Shown: positions 37,658-46,968, numbered from the stretch's first letter. The stretch: DNA of 64,000 nucleotides from an uncultured Dehalococcoidia bacterium (GCA_958296385.1 OY282494.1:541416-605415); one strand, 5' to 3'. Numbers and translations are program-made. Notes: generated from the letters alone by a model not told the origin.

Positions 37658-37855
37658 CGCTATCGGACTAGCGAATGCGCCGTAGTATGGCTGATTTGCG
37701 CTTTTTTGTGTGGTTTTGGCATTCGCTTTTCGTATTATGACATTTGGCGCCTCTTTAACGAATTGGCGTGCAATCGGCGCGCTTTGCGAAAGGTTTCTGT
37801 TGAGACGGTTCATTGCTAAGCCTCTCGCATCGTCCGGCGGCATTGCCTGGCGAGT
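37658..37855 (-). promoter_or_regulatory. Probable CRISPR leader
   Basis: A 198 bp non-coding stretch between the youngest repeat and the end of the cas operon. It is more AT-rich than the surroundings, with T-runs near 37703. Position next to the unvaried repeats makes it the leader. No specific motif is recognised. Confidence 0.5.
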
Positions 37856-38845
37856 TCAGACTGGTGTGGCGGGGGTGAAGTTGCGCTGTTTTCCCTCGGT
37901 TACTCGCCGGCTTCGGTACACTGCTGCGATGCCGAGCGGCATCAACCTTTCGTGCCTGGGCTCATCCCGCCCGAGTTCTTGCAGTCGCATTACCGATGCT
38001 ATGGTAGCGATGTTGAGCGGACAAATCCAGATGGGCCAGCTGACGTAGATGCCGCGTCTGCGTTCTTGTCTGAACCCGGTGGTTGCTAACCCGGCACCGC
38101 TGATTGCGGTGGGGAACAGCGGCAGCGCTTCAATGGCCAGCCGATTAGCGCCGCGCTCGGTGGTGGCCGGTTTGCTGCTGGGTTCAGCCCAGCGCAAGGC
38201 GTACCGGCGTTCCTCGGCCGGGTCCCATCGCAAACCCAATCTGAGGTCTTTACGCTCCCACGGCTCAAACAGGCTGCGGCGCAGATGCTCGGCGTCGGTC
38301 TGCCGTACCGTTTGCAGCATTGTATCCAGAAAATGCTGGTGACCGGCCCCGGCCATGGTACGCAGGGCCGTGTCCTGAATGTTGCCTTTTTTATCTCGCG
38401 TCGTGGTGTTCTCGCAGCCGAAAGACGTTATGAAATCAGCGAAACGACGGTCTGAGCAAGTGGCTTTACCCTGCGCGGTTTTTGCCAATTCGCGGAATTC
38501 ATCAGTGCTGATGGTGAGATTCTTGCCGATGGCCAGCGCGTTGTTGTCGGTGTTGCGCAGGTAGTCTGCCAATCGTTGGGGTAATTCTGCCGGCTCCAGG
38601 GCCGTGTTGCCGGACAGCGTGGGGCGCCATGGGCCGTCATCTTGCTGCCAGCACATCCGCCAATCGGCGGCGGGCTCTATTGCGGTTACGGATTGCAGGG
38701 CGCCTACTGCGGCCAGAAAGCCGAGCAGATTGCCGCCGTCGAGTCCTTTGAGCGCGAACTTGCGTTGTGCCACAGGCTGTTGGGGGTTGCCGTCCGAGTC
38801 GGGCGTTGGCGCAAAGTCAAAGTGGAGCTGTCCGTTGCTAGTCAT
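37856..38845 (-). CDS. Type I-G (I-U) CRISPR Cas8-like subunit (Csb3/GSU0052-like)
   Basis: Protein of 329 residues, last gene of the cas operon. Near the N-terminus it has FALKGLDGGNLLGFLAAVGALQSV, the opening typical of type I-U large-subunit proteins of the Csb3/GSU0052 kind (seen here from LKGLDGGNLLGFLAAVGAL). A second block around DRRFADFITSFGCE and a late AEERRYALRWAEPS fit. It overlaps the end of cas3 by 8 bases. Expected role is PAM recognition in the interference complex. Subfamily naming is uncertain because Csb3 and Csx17 are hard to separate by eye. Confidence 0.75.
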   Translation of the reverse strand: MTSNGQLHFDFAPTPDSDGNPQQPVAQRKFALKGLDGGNLLGFLAAVGALQSVTAIEPAADWRMCWQQDDGPWRPTLSGNTALEPAELPQRLADYLRNTDNNALAIGKNLTISTDEFRELAKTAQGKATCSDRRFADFITSFGCENTTTRDKKGNIQDTALRTMAGAGHQHFLDTMLQTVRQTDAEHLRRSLFEPWERKDLRLGLRWDPAEERRYALRWAEPSSKPATTERGANRLAIEALPLFPTAISGAGLATTGFRQERRRGIYVSWPIWICPLNIATIASVMRLQELGRDEPRHERLMPLGIAAVYRSRRVTEGKQRNFTPATPV

Positions 38846-41798
38846 CGTGGGTTTCCTCCCATTGGCTGCGGCTCCAGTCGGCGACGCGGAGAATGGCCTC
38901 CAGGTAGGCCAGTCCCCACCAGCCGTACTTGCGCGTCAGACGCCAGTAGCGTTCCGTTACGCCGGAGTCGAGGCGTTCCAGCCCCGTGGGGCCTTGCCCG
39001 CGCATGGCCACGTCATCGAGTATAAACTCGGCGGCGCGCTTTTCTAAATCGGCCTGGCGAAAGGGGGCAAAGGGGCGGCAATGGCCGTGGTGGCTGGCAA
39101 TCAGATGCAGGGCCAGGTCTCTGGCGTCCGGGTCGTCGGGCAGCAGGGCCGGGTTGCTTTCGGCCATCCGAACCGACATCAGCTCGTGACGGACGCGGAT
39201 GTTGGCGGCGTTGGGCGATTTGGCAAGCGGCTGCGCGGCGTCGTAGTAAGGATTGCCGCCGTGCATTGCCTGCTGGAACAGGGGGTCGGCCTTGCCGATG
39301 TCGTGGAGCAGGGCGGCGCAGCGAATTGCCGTTAGTTCCGGCCCGTCAATGCCGCACCCTATTGCGTATTGCACTGCCCAATCCGCTACACCGTGGGAAT
39401 GGTCGGACAGGAGAACCGTGTTGGCGCGGCGGGAATGGCTAATATCGTTCTCATCATCCGGATGCTCACCCTGCCCGCCGGTTATGGGCAAAGGATGGCG
39501 GGGCCGCAAGACCAGCGAGTGTGCGCTACAAGCGACAATACGGAAACCCACGCTGCGCCGCCGCAGAAATCCGGCGTTTTCGGACAAATATCGGTACCCG
39601 GCAGGCAGATCCGCATTGGCAAGTAACTGTAGTAATACCTCTACCTCCTCTGCCATTTCCGCTGCGGTTAAATCGGGCCGGCTAATCTCGGACAGAGCAT
39701 CCCGTACTATCTGCGGAGATGCGGGGGCCTCCGGAGCGGCGTCATCGGACGCAACCTGCTGCCAGCTCTGTAAAAGCTCCGGGCTGATGCGCAGCGTAGG
39801 CCGGCCGCGCGCTTTGCGGTTCGTTTCGTCGCCGATGTCCAGCGTTGCCGGGCCGCCCGGCGTATAATCCGGCAAATCGCCGATGCGGTGAAAGTCGCCG
39901 GGGTGTCCGGTGGGGATGACTACAGTATCGCCGGGGGCAATGTCTCGGGGGTTGGCCGTTATGTCATTGCGGACGGTTTGCCCTCCGCGCCACCGGATAA
40001 CCCGACGGCTGTTCGGGCTGGTGTTGGCGGGCGGCGGCGCATCGGGATGCTGGCCGGGCGCATCGCCGCTGTCGTCATCTCCGGCGGCGTCGGCCAGCCA
40101 GCTGCGGAACGCATACAGGGGAACGGGCAGGGTTTCCAAAGAGTTTGGCGGGCAGGCTTGCAGAATCTCGCTGGCCTGGTCGATGCTGTCCAAATCCAGG
40201 CCGGCACGCCAGCACACCTGCACGTCGGCCGGCCGGTCATCTTTACCGTGGAGGTAAGTAGCTACGGACGGAGACGGCCCGGTTTCCGGTTCCGGCCCCG
40301 TCTGCGCCCAGGCGTCAATGTGCGCGGGCAGCATAACGGTGGCGTTCTCCGCCGGCGGATTCAGCCGCTCCTGGGCCTCCGGCGATGTATTCGCCAGCAA
40401 CTCTGCGACGTTGGCGATGGCAAAGTTTATTGCGCCCGACGTGCCGGCCTGTTCGTTCAGCCACTGCCAAGTTGCGCTGATGGCGTTGCCGTATATGGGA
40501 TCGGGGGTTTTGGCGTCCACCTGGTCGGCGCGGATGATGATGTGTGCGAGAGCGGTTATATCCCGACCGGTGCGGTTCAGCCGCCCGAAACGCTGGCGCA
40601 GGGCGTCCAGACCGGCGCACTCGGTGACCAGGCCGTCAAAGTCCAGGTCGGCGCCGATTTCCAGCGTTTGGGTGGCCACGGCGATTAGCGGGCGGGCGCC
40701 GGCGCGGGTTTGCGAATCAGCATACGGGCTGACGCGCGCCAGAGTGTGCATGACCTGTTCCCGTTCCTGCTGGCGCATCCGTCCGGTTAAGAGGACGGTT
40801 TCGGTTATGTCATGCTCCCGGATGATGCGATAGGCTGCCCGCGCGGTCGCTACCCGGTTGGCGAAAACTACTGTTGTTGCGATGCCTTGCCCAGTCAAAT
40901 GCAGTGCGGCGTCAGCTAACTCTTGCCCTAGTGCGGCGTGGACATCGCTGTTGCGGGGAACCCGTTTTGCCACGGCCAGCGTTGCCGGTTTGGATGCCAT
41001 TTGCCGGCGTCCCAGCGGGTGATCGGGGTCAGTCGGCTGCGACGACGTATCGCGAAAATGCCGGCTTTCCGTGATTTCGCCGGGGGGAGTGGCCGACATT
41101 ATGACGGCCTGGAACGGCGCACCAGTCGGGTATTCCGTCCATTGGCGATACTTCTGGATGGCCCGGACGGTTTGCAAGAACGGCTGCGCGCAGTGTGCCT
41201 CGTCCAGGATGATGAGGCTGTCGTTGGCGGCCAGCCCGGCGTGTACCGGCCAGACGCCGCGCCCTTTGCCGTAAGCGCGGAACAGCAGGGCCGAGCCTAC
41301 CTGGTCAACTGTGGTGGTGATAATCGCCGGCTGGCGGGGGTTTCTTTCCCAGCTGCTGGACTGGCGGATGCCGCCGCGCAGCCGGTACACCGCCAGCGGT
41401 GGGGCGTTACTGCCGCCAGCCAGTAACCGCAGCCGGTCGGCTACGATTTTGACGATGCCATCGCCGGCGTCTGCCAGCTTCCTGGCAAGGGATTCTGCAC
41501 GGTCGTAGGTCTGGTCAACGATGTTCCGGCGGTCCACGGTGTAAAACAGACGCCGGGGGTGCGGGCTGGTTTCCTGCTCCGGGTCGACCAGGGCGGCCAG
41601 GGCGAACACCGCTATGTCCAGGCAGGCCGTCTTGCCGGCGGCGGTGGGCAGATTGACGGCCTCAGGCCATATATTGCCGGCAGACTGCATCACTTGTTCC
41701 GCCATACGCTGCTGCCAGTTGTAGGGTTCGTAGGGCCACAACGCTTGGAAAAACGGCCCGAAATCGGCGGGGGTTAGATTGTCGTTTGCGATGCTCAT
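38838..41798 (-). CDS. cas3: Cas3 helicase-nuclease with C-terminal HD domain (type I-G)
   Basis: Protein of 986 residues that unwinds and degrades target DNA after Cascade binding. The helicase part has Walker A NLPTAAGKTACLD (about residues 49-61), the DEAH box in LIILDEAHCAQPF, a SAT-type motif ATPPGEITES and motif VI RFGRLNRTGRD. The HD nuclease is at the C-terminus (HSHGVADW ... ALLHDIGKADPLF), an order typical of type I-U/I-G Cas3. ATG 41798 is chosen, 18 bases after the csb2 stop, because the region further upstream is csb2 read in another frame. Confidence 0.93.
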   Translation of the reverse strand: MSIANDNLTPADFGPFFQALWPYEPYNWQQRMAEQVMQSAGNIWPEAVNLPTAAGKTACLDIAVFALAALVDPEQETSPHPRRLFYTVDRRNIVDQTYDRAESLARKLADAGDGIVKIVADRLRLLAGGSNAPPLAVYRLRGGIRQSSSWERNPRQPAIITTTVDQVGSALLFRAYGKGRGVWPVHAGLAANDSLIILDEAHCAQPFLQTVRAIQKYRQWTEYPTGAPFQAVIMSATPPGEITESRHFRDTSSQPTDPDHPLGRRQMASKPATLAVAKRVPRNSDVHAALGQELADAALHLTGQGIATTVVFANRVATARAAYRIIREHDITETVLLTGRMRQQEREQVMHTLARVSPYADSQTRAGARPLIAVATQTLEIGADLDFDGLVTECAGLDALRQRFGRLNRTGRDITALAHIIIRADQVDAKTPDPIYGNAISATWQWLNEQAGTSGAINFAIANVAELLANTSPEAQERLNPPAENATVMLPAHIDAWAQTGPEPETGPSPSVATYLHGKDDRPADVQVCWRAGLDLDSIDQASEILQACPPNSLETLPVPLYAFRSWLADAAGDDDSGDAPGQHPDAPPPANTSPNSRRVIRWRGGQTVRNDITANPRDIAPGDTVVIPTGHPGDFHRIGDLPDYTPGGPATLDIGDETNRKARGRPTLRISPELLQSWQQVASDDAAPEAPASPQIVRDALSEISRPDLTAAEMAEEVEVLLQLLANADLPAGYRYLSENAGFLRRRSVGFRIVACSAHSLVLRPRHPLPITGGQGEHPDDENDISHSRRANTVLLSDHSHGVADWAVQYAIGCGIDGPELTAIRCAALLHDIGKADPLFQQAMHGGNPYYDAAQPLAKSPNAANIRVRHELMSVRMAESNPALLPDDPDARDLALHLIASHHGHCRPFAPFRQADLEKRAAEFILDDVAMRGQGPTGLERLDSGVTERYWRLTRKYGWWGLAYLEAILRVADWSRSQWEETHDD

Positions 41799-41815
41799 TC
41801 CGTTATCGCTCACTC

Positions 41816-43234
41816 TCACGCGGGGCGGCACAGGCCATAGCCCCGGTAGCGTCCGCTGCCGAGTATGACTGGCCCGCGCACCGGCGCGTCGAATATGATG
41901 GTGGCGTGGGTGTGCTGCCATTCGCCGTTGCCGCCCTGGTCGCTGCGGCGGCGCAGCCGGGGGAACTCCCGCGCCGGCGGGACGCCTTCCAGCATTGACA
42001 CCGGGCCCAACGCCACCGCAACGGGCGAGGGCAAGCCGATACGCCGGCACTGCTCGGCAACGTTCTCACGCTCCAGCCGGGCTTTGTCCGGCCCTTTGTA
42101 GTAGCGGTCAAGGGTCACCGGGGTTACGGTGTGCCAAGTATCGGATGGACGCGTCCAGGTGTCGGCTTGCAGATTATGTCGCGCCGGCTGACGGGCGCTT
42201 GACTCCGGCTGGCGCAGCGTTGCCTCGTTCCACCGGCCGCGCATTATTTGGTGCGATTTCAGTTCGCCATTCGTTTCATAGCCGAGGAGATTGTGGAAAA
42301 GACGGTTTGCTTCTGCGTCGGGTACAGTGCGGGGCAGGGCAATCGCCAGCCCCATAACGCGCCCGTTGGCGTGTTGACGCCCGACGAAAGGCAGCGGTAT
42401 CAGGGCAACGTGGGGACTCTCGCTGCGCCCGCCGTCCGGGGTATGGCCGCTAATCCATTCCGGCAGCGGTTCCGGGCATTGGGCCAGAATCAGATTGCGA
42501 AAGGCGGCGGTGAGCTGGCCGGCTGCTCGTAAATCCAGGCCGGCGCCGGTGGCCTCAAACACTATCAGACGGTCGGTGAAAACGCTGTGCGGGCGCTCCG
42601 TGGTATCTGCGGCGCCGGCGCGGAGATAGCCTACCCAACGCCGCGCCTCCGGCCGCTGGCCACTCGCGTAGGTGGTGGACAGGTCGTCGAGCCGGCCGTC
42701 GTAGGGGACACGCATCTGGTAGCCGCCCGGCCCGGCTGCCGGCCGCCAGTTTGCGGGGGGCGGGTTGTCGTCAACCCACGCTTGCGCCAGCGATGACGAA
42801 TGCCCTACGCTGGTGAGGCTGGCGGTGAGCCGTTGCAATGCGGGCAGATGCTCGGCCGGGTCGGCATCCGGCCAAATGATATGCGCGGTGGGGTTGTCCA
42901 GTGTCGCAGTGGCGAATTGACGAGGCTGCCGGCTGCGACTTTCCGGCAATAGCTGCCGGCGTTGCGCCGGAGGGCGGTCGTCATTCACCGGGACATAGTG
43001 CCGGACTGCTTGCCGGGTCTGGCACTCGCCGGCGGCCAGGGACGGCGTGGCTTGGCTTTCCAGCCAGCGCAGCGCCTGTTCGGCGTCGGCATCCTGGCCG
43101 GTTTCACCCCAGGCGGCCACCAGCGCCATAAACACCCGGTCGGGATGCGGGGGCCATTCTACGGCCCCGCCGGGCGAGCCGTAAGTGGATGCCGCGACAC
43201 GGCCATTCAGGTAGTTGATTGCGATGGCAAACAT
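41816..43234 (-). CDS. csb2: Csb2, Cas5-Cas6 fusion-type protein (GSU0054 family)
   Basis: Protein of 472 residues. The N-terminus FAIAINYLNGRVAASTYGS and the block VEWPPHPDRVFMALVAAW are the family signature. The glycine-rich end LGSGRYRGYGLCRPA is the RAMP loop expected for a Cas6-type RNA endonuclease. It is likely to process pre-crRNA, fitting the hairpin repeats in the array. ATG 43234 overlaps the csb1 stop by one base. Confidence 0.9.
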   Translation of the reverse strand: MFAIAINYLNGRVAASTYGSPGGAVEWPPHPDRVFMALVAAWGETGQDADAEQALRWLESQATPSLAAGECQTRQAVRHYVPVNDDRPPAQRRQLLPESRSRQPRQFATATLDNPTAHIIWPDADPAEHLPALQRLTASLTSVGHSSSLAQAWVDDNPPPANWRPAAGPGGYQMRVPYDGRLDDLSTTYASGQRPEARRWVGYLRAGAADTTERPHSVFTDRLIVFEATGAGLDLRAAGQLTAAFRNLILAQCPEPLPEWISGHTPDGGRSESPHVALIPLPFVGRQHANGRVMGLAIALPRTVPDAEANRLFHNLLGYETNGELKSHQIMRGRWNEATLRQPESSARQPARHNLQADTWTRPSDTWHTVTPVTLDRYYKGPDKARLERENVAEQCRRIGLPSPVAVALGPVSMLEGVPPAREFPRLRRRSDQGGNGEWQHTHATIIFDAPVRGPVILGSGRYRGYGLCRPA

Positions 43235-44466
43235 CAATCCTGCTCCGGCGATTGGACGTCCAAATCCTGGCTGCGCTTTACCAGTTCCATCAGTTCGTCC
43301 GAAGGTACAAGGGATATGATGCTTTCCCAAGGCAGGCCGCTGCTTTTAGCCGCGTCAATGGCGGCGTTGAGCAGTTGCAGGGCGGACGTTTCGTCCAGCG
43401 GAAATACGGCGGGCGGCTGGCCGGGCTGTTTCAACAGTTCCCAGACCACCGGATTCTGGGGAATTAGATGGCAGCGGGAACGCAGGTCGGTATCGGTGCG
43501 GGCCAGCGTGCCGGCGGCCAACCCCAGCGCGGCCAGAACGGTACGAGCGGCAACATCAACGGCGGCGTCGGAATCTACGGCACCATTCAAGGGAAAGCGC
43601 AGGCGGCGGATTACGGCCAGCGACAGCGTGGTGGTTTGCACGGCCTCGCTGATGGTAAAGCCGCCGTCAGAAATAGCCGGCGTTACATTGCCGTGGTTTG
43701 CTTTTGACGGATTTCCGGGGTTGCCTTTGTCATTATCTCTGGGATTATACGCCTTGGGTTTGTTCCTTTCTGAAAGGGCTTCATTTTCGGACAAAGTCCA
43801 GTCAGGAGATACGTCGTTTTGCAACGCGCGTTCATACAAAGTGCCCGCTTGGATGCTGATCGAGGCCGGGTCAATCCGGCTGGCGGTTTTCTTGCCCGGT
43901 ACGGCGTTGTGGCCGACAATTTCCGAGGTTATGGCTCGCTGAAACTTGACGCCTGCGCCACCTCTGGGGCCGGTGGAATCCCAAAAGCCGAACAGCAGCG
44001 CGGTAGGGCAGATGCCGAATATGCCGGCGGCGTTGTCAATGCGGGCGTGGTCCAGCAGCTTGCCGGTGTCGGAGGCGCGGAACATCTTGCCGTCCAAACG
44101 GCTGTCCCGGAACAGGGCGTCGGCGATGCGGTGCGGCGCTTCCAGGCTGGTCACCGTGAACTTACGGGGCAGGTCGTTCCGGTCAAACTGTACTTCCAAC
44201 AAAGGCAAGTTGACGCGCCCGGAACGGCGGGACGCCAGCAACGCCAGTTCCATACGGTTGGCTTGGCTGGCTACGGAATCCAGCAGTACGCACTCCCTGA
44301 TTTCTCCGGTATCAGGATTGATGCGCTGCTCGGTAGCATACTGCCCGCCTTCGTAGGTAGGTGGGAATACTTTATCGCCGGGCCCGCCGGCCGGCTGGTA
44401 TTTGGTGATACAGCGGAAAGCGGCGGCGTTGCTGGCAACCGCTTCCCGGAGGGTTTGTATGTCCAT
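43234..44466 (-). CDS. csb1: Csb1, Cas7-type backbone protein (GSU0053 family)
   Basis: Protein of 410 residues that should form the crRNA-binding backbone of the type I-G complex. Diagnostic segments: TKYQPAGGPGDKVFPPTYEG, CVLLDSVASQANRMELALL, FGFWDSTGPRGGAGVKFQRA and KKTASRIDPASI. ATG 44466 is preceded by TTGGAG at about 8 bases. Confidence 0.92.
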   Translation of the reverse strand: MDIQTLREAVASNAAAFRCITKYQPAGGPGDKVFPPTYEGGQYATEQRINPDTGEIRECVLLDSVASQANRMELALLASRRSGRVNLPLLEVQFDRNDLPRKFTVTSLEAPHRIADALFRDSRLDGKMFRASDTGKLLDHARIDNAAGIFGICPTALLFGFWDSTGPRGGAGVKFQRAITSEIVGHNAVPGKKTASRIDPASISIQAGTLYERALQNDVSPDWTLSENEALSERNKPKAYNPRDNDKGNPGNPSKANHGNVTPAISDGGFTISEAVQTTTLSLAVIRRLRFPLNGAVDSDAAVDVAARTVLAALGLAAGTLARTDTDLRSRCHLIPQNPVVWELLKQPGQPPAVFPLDETSALQLLNAAIDAAKSSGLPWESIISLVPSDELMELVKRSQDLDVQSPEQD

Positions 44467-44571
44467 TATGGTATTCTCCAAGTTGGGAATTTGCCGAGTT
44501 AGTAAAGCCGAACAATTGTTCACTGGCATTTTAGGCCGATTGGCACTTTTCGTCAAACTCGGAGCACGCTG

Positions 44572-44868
44572 TCAAACCACCAATACCTCCCGCTCCGCCG
44601 GTTTCAGCTGGCGGCCCAGCGCCTTGACCACGTTGCTGCCCCGGCCGGTTGCCGGCCCGATGTCAATTATCAGCACCCGGTCCTCTTTCAGATTGATTAG
44701 CTCGGTTAGCGCTTCCTCCATCAGAACCCGCTCTTTGGCTGAAAGGTCGCAGGCAAAAACCGAGTACTGCAATGGGTCGCCAAACCCGTTCATCTTGCGG
44801 TGCACCCGCCGCAGCCGGGCCGGGTCGCTGACGTCATAGGCTACGATGTGACGGTTTCGCATCGTCAT
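44572..44868 (-). CDS. cas2: CRISPR-associated Cas2
   Basis: Adaptation protein of 98 residues. The fold signature HIVAYDVSDPARLRRVHRKMNGFGDPLQYSVFACDLS (seen from IVAYDVSDPARLRRV to YSVFACDL) is complete, and the catalytic-type Asp is in YDVSD. The start overlaps the Cas1 remnant. With cas1 broken, Cas2 has no partner in this locus. Confidence 0.93.
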   Translation of the reverse strand: MTMRNRHIVAYDVSDPARLRRVHRKMNGFGDPLQYSVFACDLSAKERVLMEEALTELINLKEDRVLIIDIGPATGRGSNVVKALGRQLKPAEREVLVV

Positions 44869-44869
44869 T

Positions 44870-45436
44870 CACGGCGAAATAGACCCGCGCCGCCGCGCCC
44901 TCGGTGCCCAGCAGCCTCGGCATACCGTCCGCCCGGGCGGCATTGGCCGCCAGTCGTTCCAGCTCGCTGATGGCCGGGGCTGGCGCGGCCGGATGGTTGC
45001 GCCGCAGCATTACCCGGCTTCGTAGGCGTTGCCGGGAACATCAGAGACGGCGCCGCGCTTGTAGTCCACCGGCGTAGCGTATTTGCCGTCTGCTTCCACT
45101 AGGTCAATGCGGACGATTGCGCCGAGCGTTTCATCGGAAATAGTGACGGCACGGGCGTGAATTTCATCTGCATCGCCGGCGTCGTCATCCGGCGCAGGCA
45201 AGGCCAGACTGCCGGCGGGCCGGTCAACGCGCCGGTGCTGGAAACGCCCGTCGACGGTATCGGCGCTGTGCGCGAACTCGCCTTGTACCCATTCAAAGAC
45301 GGAGGCAATAGGCAAACTCGTTCAGCATCCTCGCCGGGACCAGTTCCGGTATAGCCGTGGCGGTCATGCTGGATCCGCGCCCGGGGTGATAGTCTGCCCC
45401 GGCGATGATAGGCCGTTGCCGGGTGCGCAGTTTCAT
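44870..45436 (-). pseudogene. cas4-cas1: Decayed cas4-cas1 fusion gene
   Basis: Three stretches of a type I-G Cas4-Cas1 fusion survive. The 5' part (from ATG 45436) reads IPELVPARMLNEFAYC, then hits TGA at 45293-45295. The second (45315-45010, another frame) resumes at FEWVQGEF and reaches the Cas4 core VDYKRGAVSDVPGNAYE, then TAA. The third (from 45010) reads MLRRNHPAAP ... LLGTEGAAARVYFAVN, the middle of Cas1. Missing are the Cas4 C-terminal Cys cluster, the Cas1 N-terminus and the whole Cas1 catalytic domain; the remnant runs straight into cas2. One frameshift and two internal deletions are needed. Confidence 0.85.
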
Positions 45437-45863
45437 GCGTTATGTTAGCATAGTCGCACGAACGGAGGGGCCGCAGTAGCAACTGCGGACGGCGTCAATC
45501 CGGAGGGGCGGGTACGTCGTCAGTGTCTTACGCAATCCCGGCCATACAAGCGTCGGTTTCGGTAAGACGGCGGTACGTTGGACAGCACACCGCAGGCTTT
45601 TGCGCGGGCCTGAAAACTAGTGAACTGCCCTTTACGTGAATCGGCGCCGTTGGTATTCTTGGCGGCAATCGTGACGTAGGTGAAGCACCGTGTTCAATAG
45701 CAGGACATAGACGCCCAGAGGCGAGCGGAAAGCTTGCTGACCAGTGGTGTTGGGACGCTACTCGCTGCCGCCTCGGTTGGTGTTACGCTCTACGAATATC
45801 ACGGTTCCAAGCGCACGGTTGCCGGGTGTGGCGTGGCGAAACTATTTTTGAGGAGCGGGCGAT
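45437..45863. other. Intergenic junction between the CRISPR-Cas and CBASS loci
   Basis: No gene is seen in these 427 bases. A TTGCCG ... CTATTT pair with 17-base spacing (45819-45847) could be a weak promoter for the downstream repressor gene, but the implied start site falls almost on its ribosome-binding site. No insertion-sequence ends or repeats are evident. Confidence 0.4.
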
Positions 45864-46181
45864 ATGACATTTGGACAAGCAATCACGCAGGCCCGCCGGG
45901 ACAAGAAGTTGAGCCAGAAGCAGGTAGCGGCCGGAACCCGGAAAGAAGACGGGCAGGCCATCTCCGCTCAATACCTGAACGATATTGAGCATGACCGGCG
46001 CAACCCGCCTGGCGAACATATCGTTCGCCAGTTGGCGAATACACTGGACTTGGAGCTGGACTATCTGCTGTTTCTGGCCGGGAGATTTCCCTCGGACGTG
46101 CTGGAACTGTCTCGTGATGAGGAAGGCATCAAAACGGCCATGAGAGCTTTTCGAAGCAGCCTGAGGGAGCAAAGCCGATGA
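45864..46181 (+). CDS. XRE-family HTH repressor, CapH-like
   Basis: Protein of 105 residues. The helix-turn-helix is in residues 5-60 (FGQAITQARRDKKLSQKQVAAG then SAQYLNDIEHDRRNPP), followed by a helical tail. It overlaps the next gene, a HExxH peptidase, by 4 bases (ATGA). This repressor-protease pairing directly ahead of a CBASS operon matches the CapH-CapP control module, in which DNA-damage-activated CapP cleaves CapH. GAGGAG lies upstream of ATG 45864. Identity as CapH is inferred from context. Confidence 0.85.
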   Translation: MTFGQAITQARRDKKLSQKQVAAGTRKEDGQAISAQYLNDIEHDRRNPPGEHIVRQLANTLDLELDYLLFLAGRFPSDVLELSRDEEGIKTAMRAFRSSLREQSR

Positions 46182-46897
46182 GATGGGTCAAAGATACGAC
46201 CGGGCGGTTCCCGGTGCGACCGTACTATCCCCAGGAAGACCTGGATAGTCTGAGTGAAGAATGGATTATTGGCTTCCTGTGCGAGCGGTACGGCGAGGCT
46301 GAGTTCCCGGTGTCCACTGCGGACCTGACCGTTATGATCGAGTGCGATACTTCCGACCTGGACCAGTACGCCGATCTCAGCGCGGAGGGTGGGGAAGAGG
46401 TAGAGGTGCAGGGATTGACCCTGTTTTATCCGGATAGGAAACCCGAGGTGAAAATTGATCAGGAATTGGCCGATGCAGATTACCGGGAGCATCGGCTGCG
46501 GACGACCCTTACCCACGAGTTCGCCCACGTAAAGTTGCACGCGCGGCTGTGGCCGTTCGATCAGCCAAGGCTTTTCACTGATGCAGAGGAAGCGTCCGGG
46601 CCTATGTGCAAAAGGCCGGGAGACATCGGGGGATACGGCTCTGACTGGATGGAGTGGCAGGCCGGTTACGTGTCAGGGGCCATCCTGATGCCGATTACTC
46701 GGCTAAAGCAGTTAGTCCATGCGACCTTTGACGCATGGGGAGCATTCGGAGCAATACCAACCGCGTCCGTCAAAGGAACGGCTCTCATTGCCAGGGTAGC
46801 GGGGCAGTTTGAAGTTTCGAATGATGCCGCGCGGGTAAGGCTGGCGCAATTGGGTTACTTGACGGGCGGGCCTGAGGGACGGCCGCTGGGATTTTGA
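46178..46897 (+). CDS. ImmA/IrrE-type metallopeptidase, CapP-like
   Basis: Zinc peptidase of 239 residues. The site HEFAH is at residues 113-117 (LTHEFAHVKLH) and a candidate third ligand Glu159 lies in WMEWQAGYVSGAILMP. The N-terminal 100 residues include a strand-rich part with VQGLTLFYPDRKPEV. The C-terminus has a helical region resembling a winged helix (FEVSNDAARVRLAQLGYL). Translationally coupled to the XRE repressor. Most likely cleaves that repressor when a signal such as single-stranded DNA arrives; the signal is known only from studied CapP. Confidence 0.85.
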   Translation: MRWVKDTTGRFPVRPYYPQEDLDSLSEEWIIGFLCERYGEAEFPVSTADLTVMIECDTSDLDQYADLSAEGGEEVEVQGLTLFYPDRKPEVKIDQELADADYREHRLRTTLTHEFAHVKLHARLWPFDQPRLFTDAEEASGPMCKRPGDIGGYGSDWMEWQAGYVSGAILMPITRLKQLVHATFDAWGAFGAIPTASVKGTALIARVAGQFEVSNDAARVRLAQLGYLTGGPEGRPLGF

Positions 46898-46923
46898 TAA
46901 AAGGCTTGCATTTTTTTGCCGGC

Positions 46924-46945
46924 TATAATACGCTGATTAGCGTAT
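46924..46945 (+). promoter_or_regulatory. -10 box and palindromic operator ahead of the CBASS effector genes
   Basis: A consensus TATAAT at 46924-46929 overlaps an 18 bp perfect palindrome, ATACGCT-GATT-AGCGTAT, at 46928-46945. CGCTGATT recurs at 46947-46954. No good -35 is seen. The palindrome covers the expected start site, 24 bases before the GTG of the phospholipase gene, where a bound repressor would block transcription. The obvious candidate is the XRE protein encoded just upstream. Confidence 0.65.
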
Positions 46946-46968
46946 CCGCTGATTCAGGTTTCTATGCT

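Noticed and set aside
37124..37685. Overlapping open frames with repeated NCAAPVGERL-type or LQLCRPRWGAVI-type segments
   Set aside because: They are translations of the CRISPR repeats and spacers, not proteins.
41799..42050. N-terminal extension of Cas3 to 42050
   Set aside because: The added sequence is csb2 read in another frame. The conserved Cas3 start is at 41798.
45734..45988. 84-codon open frame ahead of the XRE repressor gene
   Set aside because: It overlaps the repressor gene in another frame, has no domain signature and no ribosome-binding site.
46894..46968. TTG start at 46894 for the patatin-like protein
   Set aside because: It would place a consensus -10 box and a palindrome inside the coding region and adds 25 residues with no family similarity. 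GTG 46969 fits better.
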